Positions 48,773 to 62,138 are shown, counted from the first letter of the stretch. The stretch: 64,000 nucleotides of DNA from Burhinus oedicnemus (GCA_008921705.1 VFFE01007037.1:1244939-1308938), one strand, 5' to 3'. Numbers and translations: made by a program. Notes: a model not told the origin generated them from the letters alone.

Positions 48773-51700
48773 TTTTTTTAAAGGATTAACGTTTATTATG
48801 AACAATGCTGATTATTAGTAGGATTGGAAGAGTCCACTCATGATTTGAGTCCTTTTTTCCAAGGCATTTCCCAAATTCAGAGCTCTTCCAAAGAACTCAC
48901 AGTAACAGTACTGTTTGTTGCCCGCTATTCATGGGCTGAAGAGAAATTGCTTCCAATCTAAAAACATCTTTAATCTAAAAGCAAATATTGCTTCATGAAT
49001 CCAACACTGATCACATCTTTTTCCAACATGACAGGAACTGAGCCCAGACAGCCTTTTTTTCCGTGCTTATTAAGAAATCTTTTGAAGCTGGTGGTGACCC
49101 CTCAGAAAGTTTATGCAGGATAGCCATGCTTAAGGAAATGACATTAGCATCCAATAAAGAGACACATTTTAATTTCACTCCGCTTATCTTTGAGGAAAGC
49201 AAGCAGTGGACAATACCACACAACATGGGACAATGGAAGTGCTGTAAATTGGTAAGTCAAAACTAGCTCTTTTTTTTAATGCAACAAATAGCCAAATGCA
49301 TCAATTAGGGAAGCTCCAGGAAGGAACAGAAAAGAGCATTAAGCAGGCAGAGAGGAACACCAGGAGAGAGAGAGCAACATGTTAAGGCATGTAAGGAACT
49401 GCAGAGAAAAAGAAGTGTCAAATGAAATATACTTAGTGATGTGAAACACGCAGTCACCAAACATTGCTTTGCATTATAAAAACTAGAAGATGGCCAAAGA
49501 GGAATTTAAGATCATGTAAAATGGAATGGAATTTATAAAGCACAGGATTTTCTGAAGCATGAAAAAGCAGTCTGCAAAAACGAGCTCGATATGCACAGAT
49601 ATATTGAATAAACTGGGTTGTTGGGTTTTTTAATTCTTGGTGCACACACTCATGCCAAAAATTAAAGCCTGCTTTCCCTGCTGAATCCTGTGCCCTGACT
49701 CTGTGTGCACTGCAATTCATAGTACCACACATAGCACTAAGAGCAGACCTTAGAGCCCTCTTCTGCACACCCTGAGTGACCCAGCCCAAGCGCTGCAGGT
49801 TTATAATCCCACTGCCAGACCTGCGTGTGGTCACGTTGCGGCGAGTCCAGGGGCCTCACACAGGACACAGAGACCTGGACGAAGGAGGAACATCTCAGTA
49901 TTTTATAACTCTGTGTTTTTTCCTTAACGTAGTCCTTTTAGAAATGACCACATAGTGATCTTCTGGAATTAATTTTCTTATGCTGATCATACTGCTTGAC
50001 CAATAAACTGTTTGCATATGGATAATGCATATTTAGTTAAATATATATTTAATGCTATATGGATTTGTAAATGTTTAATACATATGCAAAAAGCACTGGA
50101 AATTATATGCAATGGTAGAGCTGTATGTACTTAGCCTAACTCTAATGAACACATTCTAGATTTTGAACTATGTACTTTATTAAAATCACTGCAGTTTTAT
50201 TAAAATGAATGATATTTTCTTCTGTGTCACACTTTAAATAGCTTTTCACTAAATTACACTTCTAGGTTTGAGGGGGTTTTTTCCCCTCTGCAGACGTCAA
50301 AAATGAGGTATAGTATGGTCAAAGATTTTAATATATTCTTAGTAATTTTTAGTTCTTTTTTGAAGCTAAACTCTATGGACAGATAAGGTTTACAGCAAAA
50401 AGTTCTGGTCATCTATAAGCTCTTCTAGTCATCTATATGCACTTGGTTGTTTGCACATATAACCAGAATACCAGTCGAGCCTCTCTGAGCAGACTTTGAG
50501 CTCCTCTGTCTTCGGCTGACTACTACGTACATTCCTCCTCTCACAGGTTATCTAAGCTCCCTCTGCAGTCAGTGAAATCACCTGCAGAAGACAATTTCTC
50601 TAGCGTTTTCTAGGCACTTATTTATGGTCCACTGGCTACGGAGAGAGCCTAAATAGCTATCTTTGGTTTGACACCTAACTTTTCCAAATCGATGGCTAAG
50701 CAAGACAAAGCCCTCCCTTAGTGTAAGGACCTATTTGAACACAGACAAGAGTGGAGGAGAGCTGATAAAAGGGGAAGTGAAAATGCACACGCTGTACAGA
50801 CACGTATATACTGCAAATCTTTTTGATAATGCTTTTCATGGGAAATATTACCATAGGAAACAGATGCTCCTCTGGGCTATACCTTCAACTTCTCATGCCC
50901 TTATCCTGTCAGGGATTTTTTTCAGGGAAGTAACAAAGGTGGATAGTACATAATTTTTCTATGACTGGCAAAGAAAATGAGGATTTGTACGGCTGAATTT
51001 GCGCTGGTTTTCTTACTGTGGAGCCCTACTCATGTCAGTACCACTTGGTCTGGTTATAAGCCACAGATGTGGGTTTTAAAAAAGTGTGCCTGCCACATAT
51101 GCTTTCACACAAGAATATATTTCTTCATGATCCTTAAGGTAGCATTTGTGCTTAGAGCCTCTTTTAACAGCAAATTATAACAACAGCAGCCAATGGCAGA
51201 AGAGGAGGAGAAAGCTCGTTATTGTTTTCTGCCTTTTGCCCTCTTCTTCATACACAAAAGCAGGAGGACAGAGCACTATTCAGAGCTGCTTGTTACAAGG
51301 TAAATGCTTACAAGTAAAGATGTACCAAGACAAAGTAAGTGCATTTGTAAACTGCTCATGGCTATGCCACAAATAATGCACTTGCCTTTTACACAAGTAA
51401 CCCTTCATAGTGCATTTGTTCGCCATGTCTCATAGGAGCAATAACACTGTGAGCCATACCTTTTCATGACTTTATTATCGGTAATCTTTGTTAGCCTGTC
51501 TCTCTTCATCCACGATGTCAAAGTTACAACATGCACAAAGCTGCCAGGCTCCCAAGTCACACCTGGCCCTCGGAACATATCACACCTATGTGCTTGTATT
51601 TAAACTGGCTTCTTGTCACATTTTTGCCTGGACTTTCAAAATGCTCCTTCCGACCTATGAAGCTTAGCACAGAGTCACCATTTTTGTGCAACAAACCGTT

Positions 51701-52391
51701 TCTGCCTTTCTGCCCCATTTGCTCTTTAACAGTATCTGGCAAAGGTCACCTGGGGTCAAATCTTCCCAAATTACATCGTAAGCTAGAACCTCCTTCTTCA
51801 AAATTTTAGAAATGAGGGAAAGGAGACAGATGACCTTCAAAATCTGATTGTAGATCCGCATGCAAATTCTGTAAGTTACTTTTCTAATACTGCAGACTCC
51901 AGGCCCCAAATTAAATTTTGCAGCCTGGGATCAATTCATAGGACCTAAAACCTGCAGCTCTGGACCTGAGGTTGGGGACAACTAAAAAAATCTTGTTTAG
52001 ACACAGTAGCAGAATTCAAAAACCTGTGTAAATGTAGTCAAGACCTCTCTGGATAAATATAGCCACTCAAGGTTTTTCAGTGTTGGGGCCGCATAAGGAT
52101 GTTTTTAAATAAAATATAGCTGACATATATCTTTCTCCAGACTTTGTTAAAACTACTTTTGAAAAAAATTCAGTTATAAAATATACTTTTTTTCCTGCTG
52201 AACAATCTTCAAAGAATAATCATTAATATTTGCACCAGTATTTTCCAGTGTGTTTGCTGAATAAAGACTAAATTTAGGTTGTACATATTTGAGGTGTTTC
52301 TGTGCCTTGGTAACATCAGGCAATTGGTCTGCATGTGGGGATTTTCCATGGAAGTAATTATTTCTTCAAGGGAACCTATGATTTCTTCAAG
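48773..52391. other. Non-coding DNA, no recognisable gene or repeat family
   Basis: About 3.6 kb, mainly AT-rich. It includes a 16-bp A/T palindrome at 50037-50052 and paired 'gtcatctata' words about 24 bases apart near 50407-50440. A 126-codon minus-strand frame (49454-49834) has no domain. Nothing else can be assigned. Confidence 0.5.
50037..50052. repeat. 16-bp perfect A/T palindrome
   Basis: ttaaatatatatttaa is its own reverse complement. It lies in very AT-rich DNA just downstream of an octamer-like tttgcatatgg and aatgcatattt. Palindromes of this composition arise readily by chance. Confidence 0.8.
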
Positions 52392-52673
52392 ACCAGGAAT
52401 AGGAATGGAAATAGGACAAGAGGAAATGGCCTCAAGTTGCACCAGGGGAGTTTTAGATTGGATATTAGGAAAAATTTCTTCACTGAAAAGCGTATCAAGA
52501 ACTGGAACAGGCTGCCCAGGGAAGTGGTTAAGTCACCATCCTTGAAGGTATTTAAAAGACGTGTAGATGTGGCACTTAGAGACATGGTTTATGGTAGACT
52601 TGGTAGTGTTAGGTTAACGGTTGGACTCAATGGTCTTGAGGGTCTTTTCCAACCTAAATGATTCTATGATTCC
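52392..52673 (+). mobile_element. CR1 LINE, 3' end with the ORF2 C-terminal remnant
   Basis: The plus strand carries the standard avian CR1 3' end. 'ggacaagaggaaatggcctc' (about 52416) is followed by the end of the reverse-transcriptase ORF, which reads [10 protein letters not shown], then [10 protein letters not shown] and [10 protein letters not shown] in one frame. After it come the untranslated end ('gtgttaggttaacggttgga', 'gtcttttccaacctaaatga') and a two-unit tail ('ttctatgattccatg'). The frame stays open through the coding part, so the copy is relatively young, but it is far too truncated to be active. It lacks the endonuclease and nearly all of the reverse transcriptase. Confidence 0.95.
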
Positions 52674-54351
52674 ATGTTCTGCTGTGCTAATGTCTATGCT
52701 CCAGTGTGTGAGAGGCCAAAAGTCAGGAACAGAGCAAGAAACAGCCAAGGTCTGTCTCATATTTATCTGCCTAAAGATCACCATGCAATGAGAGCCAGCT
52801 TACGGATGCCAAAGCATTCTCCCTCCCTGAAATGCCTTGGGAGGGTTTGGGAGTTTGCTTGGTTTGCTTTTCCTGAATGGGAGTGGAAGAGTATTGGGAG
52901 CACCAAGAAACAAGCAGAAAGACTTCATCTCCAAAAATGTTTTTTCTTGCTGTTTTCCATGTTGTCTGTTCCCAGCTGGGCAGCAGGTTGTTGCAGCAGA
53001 CTGACTTGCTGGACTGCACGCAGTTAGCTGCCAAATTGCAGACCGAAGAGGTCTGAATTAGGGAATGACCAAGACTAGGTTGGTCATTTCTGACTGTGGC
53101 CACTGATCCCTTTGAGTGTCCAGCCCTGGTTCTGGGACTGGTCCATAGAACCGGGGAACCAGAGGAAACCTCCTCCTGGCCAGAGCTTCCTGCTACCCCA
53201 TAAGCGAAAACTTTACTTGGTTCCTGTGAAAAAAATTCAACAGCTCTGAGATTTTGTCAAAATCAACCATACACATCAGCCGTGCGTATTACACAAAAGA
53301 TAACTTCAAGCACCTGGCTAAGTCCCTGGCTCCAGAATCAGCCCACAAAACATGTGGTTCCATATTGTTTTGCTGTGTAACAGCAGGATTTGCCAGCTAC
53401 TTTTGAGCAACTGGGGTAAAAAAAAAAAAACGAAATACTTTCCTACAAAAAACAGAGATTCATTTGAACCAAAGTCAACCCCTTCAAATTTCAAAGGTGA
53501 TAAGAACAGGCCATGACTGGTCTGTCACTTATTGTGGTAGACAGAAACCACATGTTACTCTGGGCTCTGAGACTGCTGCTCTGCTTGTTCTTCCGGCTCT
53601 GGACTAACAGCAAAAATACTGAGCGAAGCCAAGATCAGAAATTTTCCTTTCTCACCAGATTTGAGCCCATTTACTGGAGGAGTATGTTGTTTTGCTAACT
53701 CTGAGCTGTTGAAGACCATTGTAATCTTCAGAGCCAGGACTGCGATCATTAAGAAAAGTGTCTGCAGGACTACTCAGACACTCAATATTTTATGCATTTC
53801 ATCCCGCCAATAAAAGAACGTGATATTTTTTAACCTTAAGATTTATAGCTGTACTTAGCTCACAACTTTAACAACCATGATGTAACACACATACCTGTAA
53901 CCCTCTTTTGCCCTGGAAAAGCAGGTTGTATCAATACTATGTGCACTCTTGTGGAAATGAACTATGAGGACAAAGTGTAGGACCGATATGATTTTTGCCT
54001 TGTCTTTGCCTCACGGTTTTCTGAAGCTACAGGATGACACAAAAGCTAGCTTTCAGATGTGGAAAATGGTTAGTGTTCCCCTGAAGTCAATAGAAATATG
54101 TGAACAGGGCCCAGGAAGGTTTGTTTGATTTTAAAACTATATACGGAAATAGAAGGCTGCCTGTTGATCATGGAGACTGCTCACGTCGATACAATTTGAA
54201 TAAAATGGTGAATAAAGGATGGTGAATCAAATGATTACCCATGCCTGGAAAGGTCAAAGTCCTACCGTCCAGTAAAAGCAAGGTACATACCTGGCCATAT
54301 TTTTCTAATACTTGTAATACTTGAAAGGTCAACAAGATGACTCTGCTTTCC
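52674..54351. other. Non-coding DNA downstream of the CR1
   Basis: No gene or named repeat. It holds an imperfect hairpin (53124-53156) and an A13 run (53418-53430). Overlapping frames of 117 (+, 52674-53027) and 110 codons (-, 52771-53103) cover the same DNA without domains, so neither is credible. Confidence 0.45.
53124..53156. repeat. Hairpin with 9 of 10 arm pairs matched
   Basis: ccctggttct (53124-53133) and agaaccgggg (53147-53156) are reverse complements except for one A/G difference, which can still form a G-U pair in RNA. The loop is 13 nt. The stem is too short for a microRNA precursor. Confidence 0.7.
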
Positions 54352-54368
54352 AAAAAAAAAAAAAAAAA
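54352..54368. repeat. A17 homopolymer
   Basis: Seventeen A residues on the plus strand. No retrocopy or SINE body could be recognised upstream, so it is called a simple repeat only. Confidence 0.9.
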
Positions 54369-54959
54369 GTTAGACTGTGCAAACAGAGCATGTAGTAGCA
54401 TAAATATCATCTGGTTTTGCAGTTTAAACATGTTCTGCTCAATTTCCTACACTAAAGATAGTTTATGGGCCTTAACCCGCGATGTATGGTCACCATCCAG
54501 TACACTTCATGACAGAAGATACCTGGCAGGGTGTGCGCCTGCCACTGGAGATGCCCAGCTGATTTCTTTGATCTCCATTTTTTGCGTTCAGGCCATGTCC
54601 TTTGGAGGGCAGATCTGTGTTACTGTACACCTATATCTGTTTTCGATTTGAGTTAGGCAGCATTGCTTTATGAAAAGGGATTATTTTTCAAAGTTTTGTA
54701 GGCCCCCAGGACATCTCAGTTCATGGAGGAAAGGAATATCCCCCTTTCGCTGCTTTCCAAATAAGTTCCCACTCAAGCCATTTTTTCTCAGTTGTAATTC
54801 ATTATCGGGGGCCTCTGCGCACACTGCATCCTCTTAACAGCTCTGTCTCATAAGGTTACAGCAAAAAACACACTACCCCTAAAAGGCCCCCTCCTCTTTA
54901 TATGGCATGAATTACTGCTAAGGAGGTCATAGGGGAAAAAAAAGAAGAGGGATAGGAGG
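54369..54959. other. Non-coding DNA, nothing recognised
   Basis: Mixed composition, with one 104-codon plus-strand frame that begins upstream in the A17 run and so starts with a poly-lysine stretch. That is a low-complexity artefact, not a gene. Confidence 0.5.
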
Positions 54960-55570
54960 CATTTTGCTACTCTGAGGAAGTAGCTCGTGAAGAAAATGCT
55001 TTTCTCCACTGCTTGGGATGACTAGGGAGCCTGGTGGACCCTGGTTTGTTGACGCTCATGTGAACACGGTAATCCCTGAGGGCTGGTTGCGCTTCTTAAT
55101 TCATCCTGCAATAAATGTGCTCCTGATGGTGCAGATTTTGTCCTTCCCTCCCCACTGCCCTCAACAAAGCAGGGAAAATTACTCCATTAATTGCCTGGCA
55201 GTTGCAGGGGCTGCCTGGCAAGGGGGTACTGCCCTTCTGCGCCAAACTAGGGATATAAATTTTTCCCTGTGAGCAGAGCGCATTACGGCTGTGTGCTGTG
55301 AGGCAGGGAAGTGCATGCATGCGTGTAATAGGCAGCTGATCATTCCCATGACAGCTGCTGGGGGGGGAGCGGGGAAAGGTGTGCCCACCGCCCCGCGCCG
55401 CCGCCTCCTGCCTGTGACCCCGCCAGGGAGTCACGCAGGTGACCCTGCGCCCAGGGGATTTCTCAGCCCATGACTTGTTCTCAAATGAGGACTTCCTCCG
55501 ATGGATGCTTATATTCAAGGCGGCGAGTCATGTGCCTTGTTAATTTGAACTGTCGGATTCACCAGGTCTG
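54960..55570. promoter_or_regulatory. Candidate regulatory element with a small CpG-dense core
   Basis: GC-rich DNA within an AT-rich region. CpGs cluster at about 55388-55445 (caccgccccgcgccgccgc and following), giving roughly eight in about 60 bases, after a G8 run at 55360-55367. A TATA-like gatataaat lies upstream at about 55252-55260, and E-box-type cagctgatc/cagctgctg words lie at about 55333-55360. The density of retained CpGs suggests an unmethylated short regulatory element or a minor promoter. Long frames here (140 codons, minus strand) are explained by GC content. No transcript evidence is available. Confidence 0.33.
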
Positions 55571-58500
55571 CGATGGTTGGCTATTTAAAAACACAGTGTG
55601 TTTCCAGCTCTGCAACATAGGGGAGCTATCATTTAGTTTTTAGCTCTTTGGCAGACAAAAACTGTACATGAGGGTGAGTAGGTTAGATTTGACTGGATAA
55701 TTACGTATTATTTTGCATGAATAGAAATGTCACTGCTAATGACAGCCATGGTGTGCTCCAAAATATTTGGGATTAAGTACTTTTGGTCTTACACACCAGA
55801 TGCACAGAAGTATTTTTAAACATTTGTATGGATTTAGTCCATCTGAACAGTTTATTAAGTAACGTGTATGCAAAGCAGTAATTCTCAAGACTTCATGTTC
55901 CTGAAACCACCAACCCAGTCTATATTAGAAGAAAAAACTGTAAAACACAAGAGGTATCTACCACAAATTCCCTTCTCCGCTTCTCCCTCCTCCTTTTCCT
56001 GCTTTAATCAGAGATTAAAATACTTTGACCTCTAAATTAAACAGGGCCAAGCAACTTTTAGCATTGGGTCTAACTGTGTTGGCTGAGCTCAGCTTCTCAG
56101 GACCCTGAGCAGGTATGTCCATGCCAATGGTGCAACTGCAAGACTTGGCAATTGCCAAGAGCTCCTGGACTCGATGTACCAATTACAAATGGGAAATAGT
56201 TGCATTTATTTTTACAGCTATGTGTAGGAGCAGTTAGGTGTAGGAGTTCTTGAACCTACAGCTGAATTTTGGACCAAGCTGGGCCCTTTTGCTTTGCAAG
56301 GTTTGCTTTCCATTCATTTTGGGGCGGATGAGCTTTCCTTCTCCAAACCAGCTACTGTTACTGTGGTCATTTTCCTGACCCAGTTCTGTAGGAAATGCCA
56401 TCAAAAGGCTTTCTAGGATTTCTCCAGTGTGAAGCTGCGTAACAGAGCTGTGTAAAATATTTGCCATACAACTCTATAGTTAGTAAAAAACTATAAGGAT
56501 TTTTTTATCATTCCAAGAACTGTTTCTGAAGGACAGATGGAAGAAGCATTTGTGTGAGAAATGGTAGCTGACAGAGAGGTTTTTCAGATGTCTCAAATTT
56601 AGTTGAATTCATTTTAACAAATTCCATTCTGGAATCATTGTAACTCTGAAAATCAGACCCTAGATATAGCTAAATATCCTAAATGCTATTCTTTTTTTCT
56701 ACATAAGACATATAGGTACATGGCTTCATCATTCACCAGTACTTGGTAGCGAGCTACTTACTAAAGAAAAAAGAGTCTTATTGAGTGAGCTACACAGTCT
56801 CACATTCTTTTATCTCAAATAGTAATTTTCCTACACAATTTCTTGCTTGAGTTTCTATTGCTGCAACTTCAAATTCACTAGGAGCTGGGTTCAAGTTGGT
56901 AGAAGGAATCCCAATATAGAAGGACTCACAATATAGAAAGACACGGTCTCTGCTCACGACATAATTTGAAACAAGATGCAGCATGCAGGGTTTTAATTTC
57001 GTTTGTACTCATTAAAGCATAAGCAGTTGCTCATTCACTGTAATCTTGGCATACAAGGTGGATGCATAAACTGTTCTGGGAATAGGGAAATTAAGCAAAT
57101 AATAGCAGCCTTAAGTGAACATTTGAAAAGGAGACTACTATATTTAAGAAATTTCTGTCTGCTCTTTAAGATTGGGGTTTTCAAATTGTGATGCCTCTGT
57201 TTTGAAGGGGAAAAGAAGAGATGCAGGATTTGGAATTGTTTCAGTACAAACCCAACCCAATACATTCAACCCAGCTTATTTATATTTTATGAAGAGGAAT
57301 GAGAGTGCTCTGGAATAGGCAACGAGAGCACACCACAGGAGGAAGGCAAACCTGGCAGAGGTCTTTGTTCTGCTTCATGGCCTTGATCCAAATTCCCTTA
57401 CTGCCCTGGCTCCTCCTGCGCTATTTGGAGAGGAGCAGACCTTCATCCCCTACGAGGACCTTCCCAGCAGATTTCAGTGCCCTCCTCCAGAAGTATTTCC
57501 ACAATGATCCAGTGGAGACACACCTCTCTTGCCATCGCTGCTGTTGTAAAGCTTTCCAGACGACTTCAGCAGGCTCTGGGACAGGCTCTTAGCGCATGGT
57601 ACCACTCATTTTTCAATCAGCAGTAATCCTGTCCTGCATTTCAGTGATTCAGAAAAAAAAAGCCCTTAAAGCAGAAGTTGCCAGAGTATATTGAATGCAG
57701 AACCATCCTTTTAGTGCTCTTACTTATTCACTACAGTAAACAATGCCATTTAAAATAATTTCCAAATCTCAATTTAGACCAAAAAAAAAAATCTTCTCTT
57801 TTAGCTGTTACTCTTTCTCACAATGGAAAGCTGCCTCAGAGCATGTTACATTTCAGAGGAGCCTGTGAGATTTTGTTTTAATGGGAAGCTAAATGAAATG
57901 TTTAAATTTCAAATCAACAACAGAACATGTTCAAAGAGCTGTATTTATAGGGTTTAAGTGAAAAATGCTCTGGCACCACTTTTAAATAATGCTGGCGAGC
58001 AACGGAGGGAAGAACACCACTCACTGATTCTTTGCATGGCTTAGTCCACAGCCTTATTCAAGGCTCACGTATAATGTGAGTTGTTGGCTGTGATATTTTG
58101 GTTGTAGTGCTAGTGGAATTCACTGTAGGCAAAGGCTCATGATGCTAACCAAAGTGGACAAAAGGCTTTTACAGAATAATAAAAACAACAAGTCTCCATT
58201 TATGGCTTAAAGTTAAATGTCCTCAGTGAAGACATTACTCAGTAAATAACTCTGTGGGAAAACCTGTAAAATATAAATGCCCTGGCAAGCTAGGGAAAGC
58301 ACTGAGGTGATAGAAAAGCTTAAAGAGTCAAAAAGGTGAAAAAGGACATTGGGTCTTGCTCAAAGCTCAGAGCTCTTTGCTGAATTACTTCTCTTGCAGC
58401 TCATGGGGGTGGGGAAGCAGGGTCCCAGTGTCAAGTCTGCTGAAACTCTGTCAGTTTTTTATGTTCAACTAAAATAATATTGAGCTTGCATTTCTGGGGT

Positions 58501-61500
58501 GAACATGCAGAAAATGTCTCAGAAGTAGAAACAAATGTAGACAGACTGTGAGCAGAGGAGCAGAATGGGAACAAAGAAAACTGCTAGTGAGAAATTAAAG
58601 ACAGAAACTGTACAGTGCAACCTAATTTTTTAGTAATCTTCCAGGTTTAGCGAGAAACACTGCCAGAAGTTTCAGAATGAGGCAAAGCTGAGGGTGAATC
58701 GCCTGATCCCCAAATGAATCCTGGTCGGACGAGTACCTGCTACCAGCTGAACAGGGCTGCTGTCCTGGACCAGGTTTCATGCGTCAGATAAGAGGTATTT
58801 CAAGCAGGTGGTCAACAAGTGTCTGTAGCTACGCTGTGTTTCCTATAGCTATTTATATTGCTGTACCCCTATTTTTCTACCAAAGTACAGAAAAGGGGAC
58901 AGTACAAGGAAGTCTATGGGAGTGGTTAAATCCGCGTTACACGAAGAGCTGACACAGACCTGGCTATCACCGTCACTAAAATAGGCCAAAGTATGGAAAA
59001 TATTTTGGGAGAAGATTTGAAAGCATTTGTGTTTTGCAAAAATTAAAATGAATCCAGTTTGTTTTGTGGGACTTTATTCTTTCATTATCTTTCCTACAAT
59101 TTTTAGCCAAAACCTTAATCCAAAGAGCTTTTAGGATTCTTTTAATTACCACTAAAAATGCATTTTTATGAAATAATAAAAATTAATAGTGAATAAAGCA
59201 ACATGGGAAAATTTGGAAAATAGGGAAGTTTTGATTATATTGCCAATTTTTAAATAATAGAGATTTCACTTTTATAAGAAATGGAAATCAACATTTACTC
59301 TGTCAAGGTAAGCCTGTGGACACTTTTCAGTGCTTCATTCTTTTTCCATAGTGCTGCCTAATGGTATAACATTATCCTCCCTTTAACCATAAGATCTGTA
59401 GGTTTAGGATAGAAGTTTGTGCCACGTAAGCATTATTCATATGCCATGAGTAATTGGTTTGTTTGTTGGCTGCTTTGGTTGTAAAGGAAAGGTTTTGCCA
59501 GAAGAAAAGAAGGGACCAGCATCTTCACCCAATTCACTTTGTCGGGCCATATATTCAATGCTGTAAAATTGCTGCGTGCCTCACTTCTGCCTCACTGAGA
59601 CATATGGGAGCTTTCATGTCACCTCCAGTGATGTAGTCAGTATAAACTTCAAATCAGCCACAAAGGCCTGGTATTGAGATTTAGGTCTATCCTTTTTGAG
59701 GTTAAGCTGGACAGGCAATTTTACCTCTACAAACATGTTTAAGAGTTTGAAACAATTCTCTTTTCAAACTCTGTGTGTGTGTGAGGGAAGGGAGAAGGAA
59801 TAGAAACCTTATTTCTGTTGTGGAATTGATGCTCTATAACATTTTATTTTAAAAAAAATCAAAATGTTCCTCCTCACCAGAAGTGCTTCATTGTTGAACT
59901 AAAAATTGTTCTCCAGGTGCCAGGAATTCCTCCAGGAAAACGGGATCTACATGGTGACACTTCTGATTGCATTCTCCAAGGAATATAGGATGTACTTACT
60001 GATGCTCCTGGTTGCCAGGCTTTGGAAGCTTAGGACTCTGGGGCCCTCAGCTCCACAACCAGCCTGCCAGAGGATAGCTGGTGTTGGGAAGGTGTCAGAA
60101 AGGAACCGAGGCAAGTTTTGTCAGAATTATAGTGTTCCCACAGATTTGGATGAATTGGAGAAATGTTCTGATGGAAAAGGAGCCCTGGAGGTGAGGCTGG
60201 GTGGCTCGGAGGAGGTTGGCATGGACCCATCCTCTGTGGTCCCATTCATCCCCCACTGCAGTGCAGGTCAGTGATGCTGGTGCCCAAGCTGCAGCTGCAC
60301 AGTGTCCAGCTTGCGCTGAACACAGTAAGTCTGATGTCAATGAAGACATGCCCTTAAGGACCATCTTTCAGAGGTGTTAGTGAGCACTGGCATTTTCTCC
60401 TGCCAGCTGTTAAGAATTTTTTCAACCTACATGCAAAAGTCCTTTAGGGAAAGGTATTTATTAAAATAATGTGGAGATCATCTCTAATTAAAGATTACAT
60501 TTCTTTCTTCTAAACAAGAGGAGCCTAATTCATTCTCTCTGTGGTATTCTTCTATAAATCTTTTCTCATTTACTTTCTTGGTGTTATTTTCTCTATATGT
60601 CCATCTGCAGCAGTAGCTCCAACGTGCTAGCAGTGTATCACAGGTGCTACACCCCCAGCACAAGGGGAAAAAGAGAGGGCACCCTAACCTGGTACATCTG
60701 TAATGAATCTGATCCTGCTAAAGCTGAAGCTCATGACAAAGCTTCAGAGGTGCTAAACTTAGAGTATCTTTCCTGAGGGAGGTAATGGAGAAGGTGTACC
60801 AGTACAAGGCTCTATTACTACATGCAATTTGTGGTTTAAAAACAGGAAAAATAAAACCAGAAGACTCCAAATGACCAAATACCCAAAGAGGACACATGGG
60901 CAGAGAAATACAGAAATGACACAAGGAAAGTGTGAGTGTTCAGAAGCATGCTTACTAAAAATGTAGCGTCATGCAGGAGATTATGATATCTGCTTCTGTC
61001 ATTCACATTACGGTACCGTTACCCACAGGGATGGTGTTTAATTTGAAGATCAACTTCACTAACCATTTAATACAGAATATGTCACAAGGTAAATTGAACA
61101 GCTAGACGTATAATCAGACAGCATGGCACACTAAAATAATTAAATACAGGCAGCCCCAGGATGCTCTCTGCTTAATGTAGAATGCTAATTGGTATTTGAA
61201 TACCACACGGTGTGTGCTGAAGAAAGACAGTGTAACTAATGTACCTGTATGTTGTGTGTAATAATACAGAATGAGACCTTGAGGGTACATCATCCCCTGA
61301 GGATTTCACACTGCCAACAGCTGATACCAATAACAACAGAGAAATGTATTTCCCCTGATATTTTCCTGACATATTCTACCCCAGTTCCTGCTTCACTGCA
61401 ATCTGTGAGAAGCTTTAAGAGTGATATTGTATGCTGGAATTAAATGCAACTTATGAAGTACATATGTCACCTTTTCAGTAGTAGAAACATAGCAAATAGA

Positions 61501-62138
61501 ATTATGATACCATACTTTATAAATCCCTGCTTGGTTGCTTTCATCCAGCTGATTTAAAAAATTTAAGGAACCTTTTCTGTATGGAAAATATTTTTCCTAA
61601 TATGATTTTATGATGCTTCAGCTTTTAACAGCTGCAGTTTTCTGACTTCAAAGTACATGGAAGCAAACTTGTGTTGAGGTAGAAATACTGTTGAAGTCTT
61701 CTTTTTAAAGAAACTGATAAATTCATTCATTTTCACATTTTTGTCTCAAAGCAGCTTAATGATAAGTCCTGTATTTATTTGTTGTTGTTGTCAACTGATA
61801 ACTAATAAAATATTTTGAGGTAAAAGATATTTCGTATATATTCAGTGCAAGACAAAATATTTAAACTAGATTGTGCAAAACTTCCATCGAAAATGCAGCA
61901 TATGAAAAGCACTCCTAAAACAAAAAAACTCCCACCCTCACCCACAAAAAACAAAAACAAAAATGGAAGACGAATTGTAGTACACACTTACAAGGAAATA
62001 TTGTGGTCTGAGCAGTGCTTATACATGTTGGATGGCGTTACCCCTACTCTTGACAAGCAGTATTTCACTGTTCCTTAACTAGATAAAAGCAGTATTTATG
62101 AACTCGAATGATACTGAGTGTGAATGGGTAGAAAAACT
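55571..62138. other. Long non-coding stretch, no recognisable gene or repeat family
   Basis: About 6.6 kb, AT-rich. Short simple repeats include (TG)6 at 59772-59783 and A runs near 57651 and 57781. Open frames at 57299-57592 (97 codons) and 59906-60274 (122 codons) on the plus strand have no domain and no convincing splice context. No RNA gene or transposon could be recognised. Confidence 0.5.

Noticed and set aside
52674..53103. Overlapping plus and minus frames of 117 and 110 codons.
   Set aside because: They cover the same DNA on opposite strands, with no domain and immediately beside a CR1 end.
54337..54651. 104-codon frame starting in the A17 run.
   Set aside because: Its N-terminal poly-lysine comes from the homopolymer; low-complexity artefact.
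55096..55518. 140-codon minus-strand open frame, the longest in the window.
   Set aside because: It overlaps plus-strand frames in a GC/CpG-rich segment and reads as an Arg/His/Pro/Ser-rich peptide with no domain; GC content explains it.
57299..57592. 97-codon plus frame and an overlapping open frame ending near 57629.
   Set aside because: Two different frames look equally protein-like and neither matches a known family.
59906..60274. 122-codon plus-strand open frame.
   Set aside because: It starts with a plausible hydrophobic stretch but has no signal-peptide cleavage context, domain or splice sites that could be supported.
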